This document shows positions 35,239 to 44,054 of a stretch of 64,000 nt of DNA, piece by piece; the stretch's first letter is position 1; each line of letters starts with the position of its first letter. The position numbers and the translations under genes are program-made. The notes under the pieces were generated by a model. The model saw nothing but the letters and a program-made list of their open reading frames with translations. It did not search any database and was not told where the DNA came from. Source of the DNA: Fibrobacter succinogenes (GTDB lineage Bacteria; Fibrobacterota; Fibrobacteria; Fibrobacterales; Fibrobacteraceae); contig CADCDO010000010.1 of assembly GCA_902800345.1 (NCBI GenBank), forward strand, positions 1-64,000. Direction: 5' to 3'.

Positions 35239-37613
35239 ATGTCACGAATTCGAATAAATATCGATAAGGTGAACCAAAAATTTGAAAACTTCGCAAGGTT
35301 CCTGATTTCGCACAGGGCCTTGCTTCTTGTTTCGTTTATCGCGTTGCTTGCGATTTCTATCGTGGGCATGAAAAAGATTTACGTCGAAGCTTCATGGGAT
35401 AGTTACTTTATCGAAGGCGACCCGATGCTTGTCGAAACGGACAAGTTCAAGGAAACGTTCGGTAACGACTATTTCGTGGGCGTGATGGTGGAAAGCGACC
35501 ATTCCATCATCAGTCCTGACAATTTGAAGCTTTTGCGCGAACTTTCCAACGAGTTGCGCGATAGCCTCTCGTATTCTGACGGTAAGGCAACATCGATTGT
35601 CGATTTGGAATACATGCTCGGCACGGACGAAGGCATGGAAATCGTGCAGATGAAGTGGGCCTTGCTGAAATTGAAAAGCGACTCGCCGCAAAGCCAGAAC
35701 TCGCAAAGAAACTCGTTTCCAAGGACCGCAAGCAGGCCTTCATTAATGTCAAGCTCCGTCCGTTCCCGGAAGATTCAGTGTGGAAAGCTGAAGGCGAGGC
35801 GAAGGGCGTTAAAGCCGAAGCTCCTGACATGAAGACGGGCCGCGAAACTTCTGAAATTATCGCCAAGGAAAAGTATGCTCCGCTGCATCCTCTTGCCACA
35901 GGTATGCCTTACTTGAGCCACCAAAAACTCAAGTACATTGGCGAAGAAATGAGCCGTATTTTCCTCATTACGATTCTCTGCTCCATCATCGTGATGTTCC
36001 TTGTGACGCGCTCGCTCCGCGGAATTGTATCTCCGCTGATTACCACATTTGCGGGTGTCATCATGACTTTTGGCTTGGTGGGCTATCTCGGACTTTACAT
36101 GGACGCAACCAACATCATGGTGCCTGTCATCTTGGCGTTTGCCGTCTCCATTGCGTATAACATTCACATCCATTCTTTCTTCCGCAAGAATATGATGCTC
36201 ACGGGTAAGCGCAAGGAATCTGTGCTTTACGCCATGAAAGAAACTGGCTGGTCAGTGCTGTTCTCGGGCCTTACGACAATTGTGGCTCTTTTGTCGTTCT
36301 TGTCGGTGATGCTTAAGCCTATCCGCTCTGTGGGCATTCTCTCTTCTATCGCTGTCGGTTTCATTCTTCTCGTGGCGCTTACGATTTCGCCGATTCTATT
36401 GAGCTTTGGCAAGGACAAGGAACCGAATGCCAAGGTACTCAAAAAGGGCGATACACGTATGGGCCTTATCCTCAATTCTCTTGGCCAGTTTGTTCTCGGT
36501 CACGGAAAGCCGATTGCAATCGTGTTTGCTGTTATTACTGCAATTTCGATTTATGGTGTCACCAAGATGGAACCCGCTTTTGACGTAGAACGCACCATGG
36601 GCCGCAAGGTAGAATATGTGAACAAGATGCTTTACGTTGCCGAATCTGAAATCGGTAGCTTCTACTCTTACGACTTGGTGATTGACTTTGGTACAAACGA
36701 CAAAGCCAAGGAAGTCGAAAATCTCAAGAAGCTTGAACAATTGCAGGATCATGCGCAAAAGTATCCGTTGACAAAACGTTCCACTTCGATTCTAGACATC
36801 TTGAAAGATTTGGACCGTACTTTGAATGAAAACCGTCAGGAAATGTATGTGGTTCCAGAAACGGAAGAACAGGTGGCGCAGCTCTTGCTCTTGTACGAAA
36901 ATGCTGGCGGTTCCGAAGCGAGCTACTGGATGGATTACGATTACAAGAAGCTCCGCTTGATGGTCGAAATTTCGAGCTACAACTCCAACGAACTCCAGAA
37001 GGAAATCGAGGATTTGCAGAATTACGCTCGTGAACTTTACCCGAATGCAAAGGTAACGGCTGTGGGTAACTTGCCGCAGTTTACCGCCATGCAACAGTAC
37101 TTGGAAGTAGGCCAGATGACGTCTTTCCTCATTTCTGTGGTGATTGTGGCGGTGCTCTTGATGATTGTCTTTGGCAGTGTCCGCACGGGTCTTATCGGCA
37201 TGATTCCGAACATTGCTCCGGGTATTTTCGTGGGCGGCTATCTCGGCTTCAGCAATATCCCGCTCGACATGATGACGGCTACGCTTATCCCGATGATTAT
37301 CGGCCTTTCCGTCGATGACACGATTCACTTCATCAATCACGGCCATGTGGAATTTGACCGTTGCAAGGACTACAAGGATTCCATTCTCAAGGTGTTCCGC
37401 GCCGCAGGGCCTGCTCTTGTGATGACGACGATTATCATGGTGGCGACATTTGCGGGCTTTACCACCTCGGCTGCAACGCAGATGTTCAACTTTGGCTTTG
37501 TGGTGTTCGTGGGCCTTGTTTCGGCATTGCTTGCCGACCTGTTTGTGACACCGCTTTTAATCAAGAAATTCCATATCTTCGGAAAAGAAACTGTTAGTGG
37601 AAAGGAGAAATAA
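35239..37613 (+). pseudogene. RND/MMPL-family transporter with a -1 frameshift
   Basis: An exporter of the RND/MMPL superfamily, split by one frameshift. The first frame (35239 to about 35649) covers the first helix (LLLVSFIALLAISIVGM) and periplasmic start, up to ...EGMEIVQ. The second frame then continues as DEVGLAEIEKRLAAK and runs through eleven further helices to 37613, including a conserved SVDDTIHFI near the end. Around 35647 the sequence reads GTGCAGATGAAGTGGGC; restoring one G (CAG GAT GAA GTG) gives V-Q-D-E-V-G and a continuous protein of about 792 residues. AAAAAGGAG precedes ATG 35239. Everything else is intact, so this is either a recent mutation or a sequencing error. Context (tonB-exbBD before, LolA-like and barrel genes after) suggests envelope export. 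Confidence 0.85.
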
Positions 37614-37614
37614 T

Positions 37615-38382
37615 ATGAAAAAGTTCTTCATGGCAACATTACTCTCGGCATCGTTTATCTTTGCTGCCGAACAAAACGCCCGTGACATCATGGTTAAAGT
37701 CAAGAACCGCCCGGATGGCGACACGCGCTCCTCTTCGATGGAAATGAAGCTCGTGAACAAGAACGGCGGCACCCGCGTCCGTAAAATCACTTCGTATGCG
37801 ATGGACGTCGGCGAAGACACGAAAACCATCATGTTCTTCCTCTATCCGAACGATGTGAAGGGCACGGGATTCTTGACCGTGAACTACGATGACGTCGAAA
37901 AGGAAGACGACAAGTGGCTTTACCTCCCGGCTTTGAAGAAAACTCGTCGCATCAGCGGTAAGAGTTCCAAGACCGATTACTTCATGGGTTCCGACTTCAC
38001 GTATGATGATATCGGCAAGCGCAACGTCGACGAAGATACGCACAAACTCTTGCGCGAAGAATCTGCCAATGGTTTTGATTACTACGTTGTCGAATCGACT
38101 CCGAAAAAATCTGGCGAAATTTTCTCCAAGAAGCTCGTCTGGATCCGCAAGGATTGCGATGTCGTCGAAAAAGTCGAATTCTACGATAAGCTCGGCAAGC
38201 TCCATCGTCAAATGATTTTCTCTGACATCAAGAAGGTGGATGGATTCTGGACGGTCGGCAAGATGGTGATGCAGAATGTTCAAACGGGACACTCTACGGA
38301 ACTCCTCTTCCTCGATCCGAAATTCAACATCCAGCTCGATTCTAAGATTTTCTCTGTGAACAAGCTGGAACGCGGGTTGTAA
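37615..38382 (+). CDS. Periplasmic LolA-like outer-membrane lipoprotein-sorting protein
   Basis: A 255-residue protein with a signal peptide ([20 protein letters not shown]). The mature domain has repeated beta strands of the LolA/LolB-like 'outer membrane lipoprotein-sorting' family ([61 protein letters not shown]). Such proteins are commonly encoded beside MMPL/RND transporters and are thought to carry hydrophobic cargo across the periplasm. AAAGGAGA precedes ATG 37615, just after the RND stop. Confidence 0.82.
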   Translation: MKKFFMATLLSASFIFAAEQNARDIMVKVKNRPDGDTRSSSMEMKLVNKNGGTRVRKITSYAMDVGEDTKTIMFFLYPNDVKGTGFLTVNYDDVEKEDDKWLYLPALKKTRRISGKSSKTDYFMGSDFTYDDIGKRNVDEDTHKLLREESANGFDYYVVESTPKKSGEIFSKKLVWIRKDCDVVEKVEFYDKLGKLHRQMIFSDIKKVDGFWTVGKMVMQNVQTGHSTELLFLDPKFNIQLDSKIFSVNKLERGL

Positions 38383-38443
38383 TTATTAGAGGGTCCTACT
38401 TTCCGTCATCTAGAACGAAGACAACTCAGAAGGCGAGCGTTGC

Positions 38444-38470
38444 AAAAATGAGAAAACTCATTTTTATAAC
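38444..38470 (+). terminator. Terminator-like hairpin between LolA-like and barrel genes
   Basis: AAAAATGAG pairs with CTCATTTTT around AAAA. A second perfect hairpin, GGGGCTGC-GT-GCAGCCCC, lies at 38485-38502. Both sit in the 236-bp gap between the LolA-like and barrel genes. Transcription of the barrel gene may therefore be reduced or separate. Confidence 0.5.
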
Positions 38471-38618
38471 CGAGCCGAAGAGTTGGGGCTGCGTGCAGCC
38501 CCATCCAGTAAAAGAATGCCTGTCATGCCCGCCTGGAGCTCTTTGACTACTTGCAGCTTTGCAGCTTAGTAGTCATGATCCGCGTATAGGGAGGGCATCT
38601 CCCTTTAAGGAGAAGGAT

Positions 38619-39842
38619 ATGATAAAAAATTCGATTTTCATGTTGTTGTCCGCGGCGTTTGCCTTGTCCGTGCATGCTCAAGAAAACGAACTCTCGCTCC
38701 AATTAAACGGTTTCGTGGATTCTTACCATGCGTTGCAGGTGGATTACCCTCACAAGATTATGTCCTCTCGGACGCGGCTCCGCCTTGAAATGCGTGCGAA
38801 TTACGGCGAGGCTTCGCTTTTTTCGAGCGTAAACCTTGCGTACAACAGTCTCATCAAGGAGCAGTCGGGAGCGTTTCTTCGCGAGGCGTATTTTGACTAT
38901 GCCGGAAAGTATCTTGAATTGAAACTCGGCCGTCAAATCATTACGTGGGGCGTTGCCGATGGGCTCCGCATTACGGATTTGATTTCGCCCATGGATTACA
39001 CGGAATTCATGGCAAACGATTACGACGACATCCGCGTGCCCGTGAATGCCATTAATCTCAAGTATCCTGGCGAAAGTTTCTCCGCAGAAGTCGTCTTTGT
39101 ACCCGTTCCGGAATTTTTTGTTATCCCCTCTGGTGAAGACAATCCGTGGAGCACGCCTCTCCCGCCCAACACAAGCATGGACTTGAGCGGAACTCCCGAA
39201 AAACGTATCAAGAATAGCGAAGTGGGCGGTCGCTTGCGGTTCTTCCTTGAAAATTTCGATTTCTCGCTTACAGCGTTGCGGACGTTCAACAAGTCTCCTG
39301 TGACGATTGCGACATACAATCCAGAAACAGAAAATGTCGTGATCAAGGGCATATACGAACCGATGAACGTTTTTGGTGGCGATATATCGATCCCGGCAGG
39401 TGAACTTGTTATTCGCGTAGAAATGGCAACGTATTTTGGCGAACCGATTGCTTTGAGAAATTCTAGTGATTACATGCTGAAAAAAACATTCAACGGCTTG
39501 ATAGGCTTTGATTGGTATGCCGGCAACAACTGGACTTTCATGGCCCAGTACATGCACAAATTCATTATCGAACACACCGAATCGCTAGGAATGGAAGAAA
39601 ATACGTCAATGCTTACGGCAAGAATTTCCAAGGAAATCCTAAACAATACGTTAAAACTTTCAGTCTATGGAATGTTCGACGTCGATAATGTCGGTTTCTA
39701 CATTCGTGCTGCTGGCGATTACTTGTTGAGTGACCAAATTACGCTTTCTTTGGGATCTGACTGGTTGGGCGGCAGACGAGGAACGTTCAAGACATACAAG
39801 AAAAATTCACAAATATGGGCAAAAGGTAAGTTTTTCTTCTAG
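38619..39842 (+). CDS. Outer-membrane beta-barrel protein, DUF1302-like, partner of the RND transporter
   Basis: A 407-residue protein. The start at ATG 38619 is set by AAGGAGAAGG and a signal peptide (FMLLSAAFALSVHA-QE). The rest is alternating beta strands, with FLREAYFDYAGKYLELKLGRQIITWG and DLISPMDYTEF as in DUF1302-like barrels, and a C-terminal Phe-Phe-Phe typical of outer-membrane proteins. MMPL transporter, periplasmic lipoprotein-sorting protein and DUF1302-type barrel recur together in many bacteria. I infer that the three form an envelope-spanning route for a hydrophobic compound. Confidence 0.75.
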   Translation: MIKNSIFMLLSAAFALSVHAQENELSLQLNGFVDSYHALQVDYPHKIMSSRTRLRLEMRANYGEASLFSSVNLAYNSLIKEQSGAFLREAYFDYAGKYLELKLGRQIITWGVADGLRITDLISPMDYTEFMANDYDDIRVPVNAINLKYPGESFSAEVVFVPVPEFFVIPSGEDNPWSTPLPPNTSMDLSGTPEKRIKNSEVGGRLRFFLENFDFSLTALRTFNKSPVTIATYNPETENVVIKGIYEPMNVFGGDISIPAGELVIRVEMATYFGEPIALRNSSDYMLKKTFNGLIGFDWYAGNNWTFMAQYMHKFIIEHTESLGMEENTSMLTARISKEILNNTLKLSVYGMFDVDNVGFYIRAAGDYLLSDQITLSLGSDWLGGRRGTFKTYKKNSQIWAKGKFFF

Positions 39843-39851
39843 TAAAACCTC

Positions 39852-39912
39852 TTGCCGATTTTATAGGAATTGTCTATATTTAGCCTAGACTAACATGTTT
39901 AGTCTCGTCTAA
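39852..39912 (+). promoter_or_regulatory. Promoter and putative operator of the AraC regulator
   Basis: TTGCCG (39852-39857) and TATATT (39875-39880) are 17 bp apart, a good sigma-70-type promoter. At the expected transcript start lies a perfect inverted repeat, AGACTAA-CATGT-TTAGTCT (39887-39905), followed by GTCTAA (39907-39912). The same GTCTAA word begins the arm of the element at 3433 and 33472. This suggests autoregulation by the AraC protein. Confidence 0.6.
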
Positions 39913-39927
39913 AAATGGATAAACATC

Positions 39928-40869
39928 ATGATTAAGCCCGTTACTGATAAAAATCTGATTTTAATACAAAAAACAGATTTCTTTTCCCATTATATGTTGC
40001 AAAATAAGACAGGGACCGGGCATCTTTTATCCTATAACGTATTGCCAGGCCTTCAAGTTTTCTACAGCAATTTTCACTTGAAGGAATTCTCCTTCAATTT
40101 TGAAAATCAAGGAAAAAGCTTAATCGTTCTGCATTGCCATAACGGAAGTTCGGAATGGCTAAATTCAGACTCCTCGCCAAAATCCATGGAAGAAAACGGT
40201 CTGCTCTTACTGGACCATATGCCAGCAAGCAAAACATTTCAGTTCCCCGTGCATTGCTATCACGGAATCGCCGTTGTCTTTTCCATGGACCGCTGCCAGC
40301 CTGAGCTCATGAACATGTTCAAGGCCGTCGATGTTGAATTCGATGCCCTCATAAAAAAAATTCAGCCGCTGACGCTTCCTTTGAAACTTCCGTCAAGCGA
40401 GCACGTAAGCCATATTTTTTCGGAATTGTACAGACTCCCTAAAAACATTCGCCTGCCTTATTTCAAAATAAAAGTGCTGGAACTGATGCTCTTTTTGAGC
40501 CGATTGGACGCCGAAGCCAATTACGAGACCGCAGCAAAAATTCCAAGTGCATACAAAAGCAAAATGGAACTGCTGCGCGAAATTCTTCGCGAAAACGTCG
40601 AAGACCATTTGACGCTCGAACAACTTTCCAAGCAAATTGAAATGAGTCCGACACAAATGAAAAAGTATTTTAAACTTGCATATGGCGATTCCATTTATTC
40701 ATACCTCAAAACGTACCGCATGAAAAAGGCGACCCAGCTCCTGCTCGAGGGAAAATACAACGTCGCCGAAGTCGCAAGTCGCGTAGGCTATACAAATTCA
40801 AGCAAGTTCGCACAAGCCTTCAAAGAATTTACAGGATACTCGCCCAAAGAATACCGCAACAAGGTTTAA
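39928..40869 (+). CDS. AraC-family transcriptional regulator
   Basis: A 313-residue regulator. The N-terminal ~200 residues form a sensor region without a recognised enzyme fold. The C-terminal ~100 hold two helix-turn-helix motifs: LTLEQLSKQIEMSPTQMKKYFK (first) and YNVAEVASRVGYTNSSKFAQAFKEFTGYSPKEYR (the AraC signature, about residues 277-310). In yersiniabactin and pyochelin loci an AraC regulator (YbtA, PchR) senses the siderophore and activates synthesis and receptor genes. Position 3' of the tonB/RND genes and the operator-like repeats suggest the same role here, but direct evidence is lacking. Confidence 0.88.
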   Translation: MIKPVTDKNLILIQKTDFFSHYMLQNKTGTGHLLSYNVLPGLQVFYSNFHLKEFSFNFENQGKSLIVLHCHNGSSEWLNSDSSPKSMEENGLLLLDHMPASKTFQFPVHCYHGIAVVFSMDRCQPELMNMFKAVDVEFDALIKKIQPLTLPLKLPSSEHVSHIFSELYRLPKNIRLPYFKIKVLELMLFLSRLDAEANYETAAKIPSAYKSKMELLREILRENVEDHLTLEQLSKQIEMSPTQMKKYFKLAYGDSIYSYLKTYRMKKATQLLLEGKYNVAEVASRVGYTNSSKFAQAFKEFTGYSPKEYRNKV

Positions 40870-40978
40870 GTATTTTATTAAGCCGCGGACAACCGGTAAA
40901 ATCGCACAATACCGGAATATTTCGCATCTTTTTTTGCTTTTTTGCGACAACGTCTCCATAAAAAAGTATATTCCGACT

Positions 40979-41536
40979 ATGATTGCTTCATATTTCAGAA
41001 AAATACTTTGTACATTGACGGCCCTTTTTTGGTTGGACCGCCGTAAAATTCTAGCCGGATTTGTTACCACATTCTGGGCGGTCCAGCATATCGCCTGCGC
41101 CTACGGGACGGACGAACCCTGCCATGATTGCCCTGACCATTCGCTATATTGCACACCAACCTTCAACAAGGAAAATTTTTCAAGAAAAGACTATAGCGAA
41201 TGCGAGCTGGCTCTTGCCGATTCTATGGAATATATAAGGGCTTGCGAAACTCCCTGTAAAAACACTGAACGTACTTTTTCCCCCGCGGAAGACGGCAGCG
41301 TCGTTATACAGAAGGTCTGCGCTGACCAAAAGCCCGACGATTGTTCATACGACACAAGGCAAAACAAGCAAGCTTTCATAGACTCCCTTGTGACGCAATG
41401 CTCCTTGGATCACATGAAAAGCGATTCCTCGTTAACGGGTTATCACTGTCTCTCTGGCGAAAACGTTTCCGTCGAAGAAGGCGAAAAACGCCAAAAAGCC
41501 CTCGACGAATGGCTGGAAAAAAGAGAAAATCGTTAA
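40979..41536 (+). CDS. Cysteine-rich predicted exported protein, unknown function
   Basis: A protein of 185 residues with a hydrophobic N-terminal region (ILAGFVTTFWAVQHIACAY, about residues 38-56) that may be a signal or anchor. About a dozen cysteines follow, many in pairs or regular spacing (EPCHDCPDHSLYC, CETPC, VCADQKPDDC). The spacing suggests disulfides in a periplasmic or secreted protein. No family recognised. It follows the AraC gene by 109 bp in the same direction. I use ATG 40979 because the upstream extension is not supported by a ribosome site. Confidence 0.6.
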   Translation: MIASYFRKILCTLTALFWLDRRKILAGFVTTFWAVQHIACAYGTDEPCHDCPDHSLYCTPTFNKENFSRKDYSECELALADSMEYIRACETPCKNTERTFSPAEDGSVVIQKVCADQKPDDCSYDTRQNKQAFIDSLVTQCSLDHMKSDSSLTGYHCLSGENVSVEEGEKRQKALDEWLEKRENR

Positions 41537-41582
41537 AATCCGTTCCGCTTTATTAACTTTTTAGACATTTTTCAAAAAATCC

Positions 41583-41622
41583 ATGGCAACTTGTGGACCA
41601 ATTCCGCAGGTTGCCATAATTT
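41583..41622 (+). terminator. Terminator-like hairpin after the Cys-rich gene
   Basis: ATGGCAAC (41583-41590) pairs with GTTGCCAT (41610-41617), followed by AATTTTT. The 19-base loop is long for an intrinsic terminator. Confidence 0.45.
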
Positions 41623-41638
41623 TTCCGATGTTTTCCCG

Positions 41639-41662
41639 ATATGAAACATATTTGTTTCATAT
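41639..41662. promoter_or_regulatory. Perfect inverted repeat upstream of the TIGR02147 gene
   Basis: ATATGAAACA and TGTTTCATAT are separated by TATT, and the repeat lies 80 bp before ATG 41742. Symmetry and position suggest an operator, possibly autoregulatory; a cruciform of no function cannot be excluded. Confidence 0.4.
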
Positions 41663-41741
41663 TCTAATTTAGGATAAAGTTTTATGTAAAAATATACGAT
41701 TTTTTGAGCATAATCGCCATTTTTGTTTTATTTTTGTAGAT

Positions 41742-42584
41742 ATGAAACCGATTACAGAATATCAAGATTATCGTGAGTATATGCGAGATTTCTATGCCGA
41801 GCGCAAAAGAAATTCGTATTTCACCTGGCGAAAGTTTGCAAGTCTTGCGGGATTTGCATCCTCGGCGTACTTGAAACTGGTTAGCGACGGAAAAACGAGC
41901 CTCAGCAAGCCCGGAATTGCCAAGGCCGCGCGCGCCATGGGTCTCGAAGGGTTCGACTACACCTATTTCGCATTGCTCGTAAAACTCGGGAACGCCAAAA
42001 ACGATGACGAAAAGGAATCGGCGCTTCAGGAACTCGAACACGAATCGCGTATGAACAAGATTCGGATTGTCGATGCGGATGCTATCCGCTACTACGAAAC
42101 GCCCGCCTGCCCCATTATTCGAGAACTGGCCCCCATCATGCCCAAAGCGACGCTTGGCGAAATTGCGTCTAAAATAAGGCAAGGCGTTACCGCCGCCGAA
42201 GTCCGCGAAATTTTACAGTTCCTCGTCAAGGCAAACCTGCTCCAAAAAAATGAGGACGGAACTTACGAACAAACACAAAAAGCCGTTAAAGGTTCCAAGG
42301 AGACAATTCCTCTTGCGATTCGCACCATGAACAGGAAAATGTCCGAACTCGCGGTGCGTTCCATTATCAAGGATTCCGTGGAAGAACGCAACTTTTCAGG
42401 CATCACCATGGGCATAGACAAATCCATTTACGACCGCATCACCAAAGAGATCGACGCATTCCGCAAAAAGATCGTTGACATTGCCAACGAATGCCAAAAA
42501 ATAGACCAAGTCTATCAAATGAATTTGCAGGTATTCCCTCTTACGGACAAAATTATCTCCTCAGAATCGAGAAAGGACCAATGA
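41742..42584 (+). CDS. TIGR02147 family protein (Fibrobacter paralogous family)
   Basis: A 280-residue protein opening ITEYQDYREYMRDFYAERKR, then FTWRKFASLAGFASSAYLKLVSDGKTSLS, GLEGFDYTYFALLVKFN-type helices, and a C-terminal RKKIVDIANECQKIDQVYQMNLQVFPLT. This is the pattern of the TIGR02147 family, which is greatly expanded in Fibrobacter. The N-terminal part resembles a helix-turn-helix DNA-binding region (SLAGFASSAYLKLVSDGK). A FISUMP lipoprotein starts three bases after its stop, so the two are co-translated. I infer a transcription regulator controlling its partner. Confidence 0.85.
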   Translation: MKPITEYQDYREYMRDFYAERKRNSYFTWRKFASLAGFASSAYLKLVSDGKTSLSKPGIAKAARAMGLEGFDYTYFALLVKLGNAKNDDEKESALQELEHESRMNKIRIVDADAIRYYETPACPIIRELAPIMPKATLGEIASKIRQGVTAAEVREILQFLVKANLLQKNEDGTYEQTQKAVKGSKETIPLAIRTMNRKMSELAVRSIIKDSVEERNFSGITMGIDKSIYDRITKEIDAFRKKIVDIANECQKIDQVYQMNLQVFPLTDKIISSESRKDQ

Positions 42585-42586
42585 TT

Positions 42587-43876
42587 ATGAAAAAGACTCA
42601 ATCACTAATTGCATTATGTGCAACCCTATTCTGGGCGTGTTCAGATTCTCCGGACGTGACTGGAACCACCATAATCGACAACACGATAGGTCAAAATGAA
42701 AGTTCTTCGAGCGAAATCCAAGGACAGGAATCCTCGTCAAGCGCGCCGCAATCCAGCGCTCAAGCAAAATCGTCGTCCAGTCAGCAGCCGCCGAAACTCT
42801 CGTCGTCCAGCGTAACAACGTCATCGGCGAGCCAACCGCCTTCGAGTTCCGCAGGCACCCAAGAAGCGTCACCCGCGTTTGCGAAAGACACGAAAAACGG
42901 CTTTAAGTTAGGCTCTTGCATTGCTTCTGGTTTGGAACCCTTACCGATACGTGCCGCCCAAATCGCAAGCCTCGCAGAAGCGTCTTCAGAAGAACTGCCC
43001 AAAGCGTACATTCTTAATGATGGCAAGGGGCACTACCAAGTGATGGCCTTGAAAGTAAGAGACGCCTGCCTAATCGAAGCGGACCTTTTGACAAAACGTT
43101 CCGGCGACACCTTACAAATTGATTATGGAGTCGTCCATTCAGAAACGACATGCTCGTGCTATAGCGACCACTGGTTTGATATCGAACCCGAAAATGCGAA
43201 CGTGAAGTTTATCCAAATCATGTTCTCCAACGGAACCACATACCAAGTCAGCGACGGGCCAACTCCGGAACCGTCGAAAGCAACATCGACTGATTCTACA
43301 TTTACAGACTCACGAGACGGCAAAACATACAAGACCGTAAAACTCGGCGAACGCATCTGGATGGCCGAAAACCTCAACTACGAAATCGAAGACAACCTAA
43401 AGAGTAATTGCGACGGGAATGATCCGGAAAACTGCGACATGGGATTCCCAACCAACCGGCCGCAAAGCTGGTGCAACGGCAACAAGCAAGAAAACTGCGA
43501 CAAGTATGGCCGCCTGTACAACTTCGAAGCCGCAAAAGTGGCATGCCCTCCCGGATGGAGCCTGCCCGCAGTCGAAGAATGGCCAGAAAGAGGAAATGGC
43601 GGACACCCCGCATTCCTCGACTACGCCGTCGTAGGTTGGTATGGTGGAAAAGACACATACGGCTTTTCCATCCTGCCCGCCGGGAATTACTCTGCCAAAT
43701 CCCAGTATTTCTTTGAACCGGGCGACGGCACCACCTATTTCTGGACAATGACGATAGACACGCGAAACAACAACTGCGCTACAATGATTCATTTCGGCAG
43801 CGGTTCCGAAGGAATGGTCAGCGTCTGTGCGAAGGACGAGAACGACGGACTGTCCGTCCGCTGCTTGAAGGATTGA
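42587..43876 (+). CDS. FISUMP-domain lipoprotein
   Basis: A protein of 429 residues. The signal ends in a lipobox (LCATLFWAC), and a serine-rich linker follows with repeated SSSS (about residues 30-90). The C-terminal part (about 255-429) is the Fibrobacter succinogenes major paralogous domain: FTDSRDGKTYKTVKLG, WMAENLNYE, CDKYGRLYNFEAA, CPPGWSLPAVEEW, and the end DGLSVRCLKD. I choose ATG 42587 with AAAGGA nine bases upstream; ATG 42581 is possible. It is coupled to the TIGR02147 gene. Function of the domain is unknown; it is surface or secreted in Fibrobacter. Confidence 0.9.
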   Translation: MKKTQSLIALCATLFWACSDSPDVTGTTIIDNTIGQNESSSSEIQGQESSSSAPQSSAQAKSSSSQQPPKLSSSSVTTSSASQPPSSSAGTQEASPAFAKDTKNGFKLGSCIASGLEPLPIRAAQIASLAEASSEELPKAYILNDGKGHYQVMALKVRDACLIEADLLTKRSGDTLQIDYGVVHSETTCSCYSDHWFDIEPENANVKFIQIMFSNGTTYQVSDGPTPEPSKATSTDSTFTDSRDGKTYKTVKLGERIWMAENLNYEIEDNLKSNCDGNDPENCDMGFPTNRPQSWCNGNKQENCDKYGRLYNFEAAKVACPPGWSLPAVEEWPERGNGGHPAFLDYAVVGWYGGKDTYGFSILPAGNYSAKSQYFFEPGDGTTYFWTMTIDTRNNNCATMIHFGSGSEGMVSVCAKDENDGLSVRCLKD

Positions 43877-43926
43877 TTTTCTAGACAGGTTGTGACTTCG
43901 TTAGGAGAAATGGTAGGGGGAAAAGA

Positions 43927-43960
43927 GAAGGCAGGCTTCGGCTTGCCTTCTTTTGTTTTT
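43927..43960 (+). terminator. Rho-independent terminator after FISUMP lipoprotein
   Basis: GAAGGCAGGC pairs with GCTTGCCTTC around TTCG, followed by TTTTGTTTTT. Confidence 0.85.
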
Positions 43961-43984
43961 ATAACATTTAAAGATGCTATAGAT

Positions 43985-44046
43985 AAAAACTATAAAACGC
44001 GCTAGAAATAAAGTATTGGACAAAGCTATAACGCTCTTCTATATTT
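43985..44046 (+). promoter_or_regulatory. Promoter of the C-S lyase gene (shared block, copy 1)
   Basis: TTGGAC (44016-44021) and TATATT (44040-44045) are 18 bp apart. The block from AAAAACTATAA through ATAAAGTATTGGACAAA to CTTCTATATTTGG recurs at 46585-46646. ATG 44055 lies only about ten bases after the -10 box, so the transcript may be leaderless. Confidence 0.7.
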
Positions 44047-44054
44047 GGCTGCGT

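Noticed and set aside
35640-35700. Programmed frameshifting in the RND gene
   Set aside because: No slippery heptamer or clear downstream structure; a missing G explains the shift simply.
44016-44054. N-terminal extension of the C-S lyase from a TTG
   Set aside because: The TTG lies in the -35 box of a conserved promoter, and the same holds at 46616 for the DUF4418 gene.
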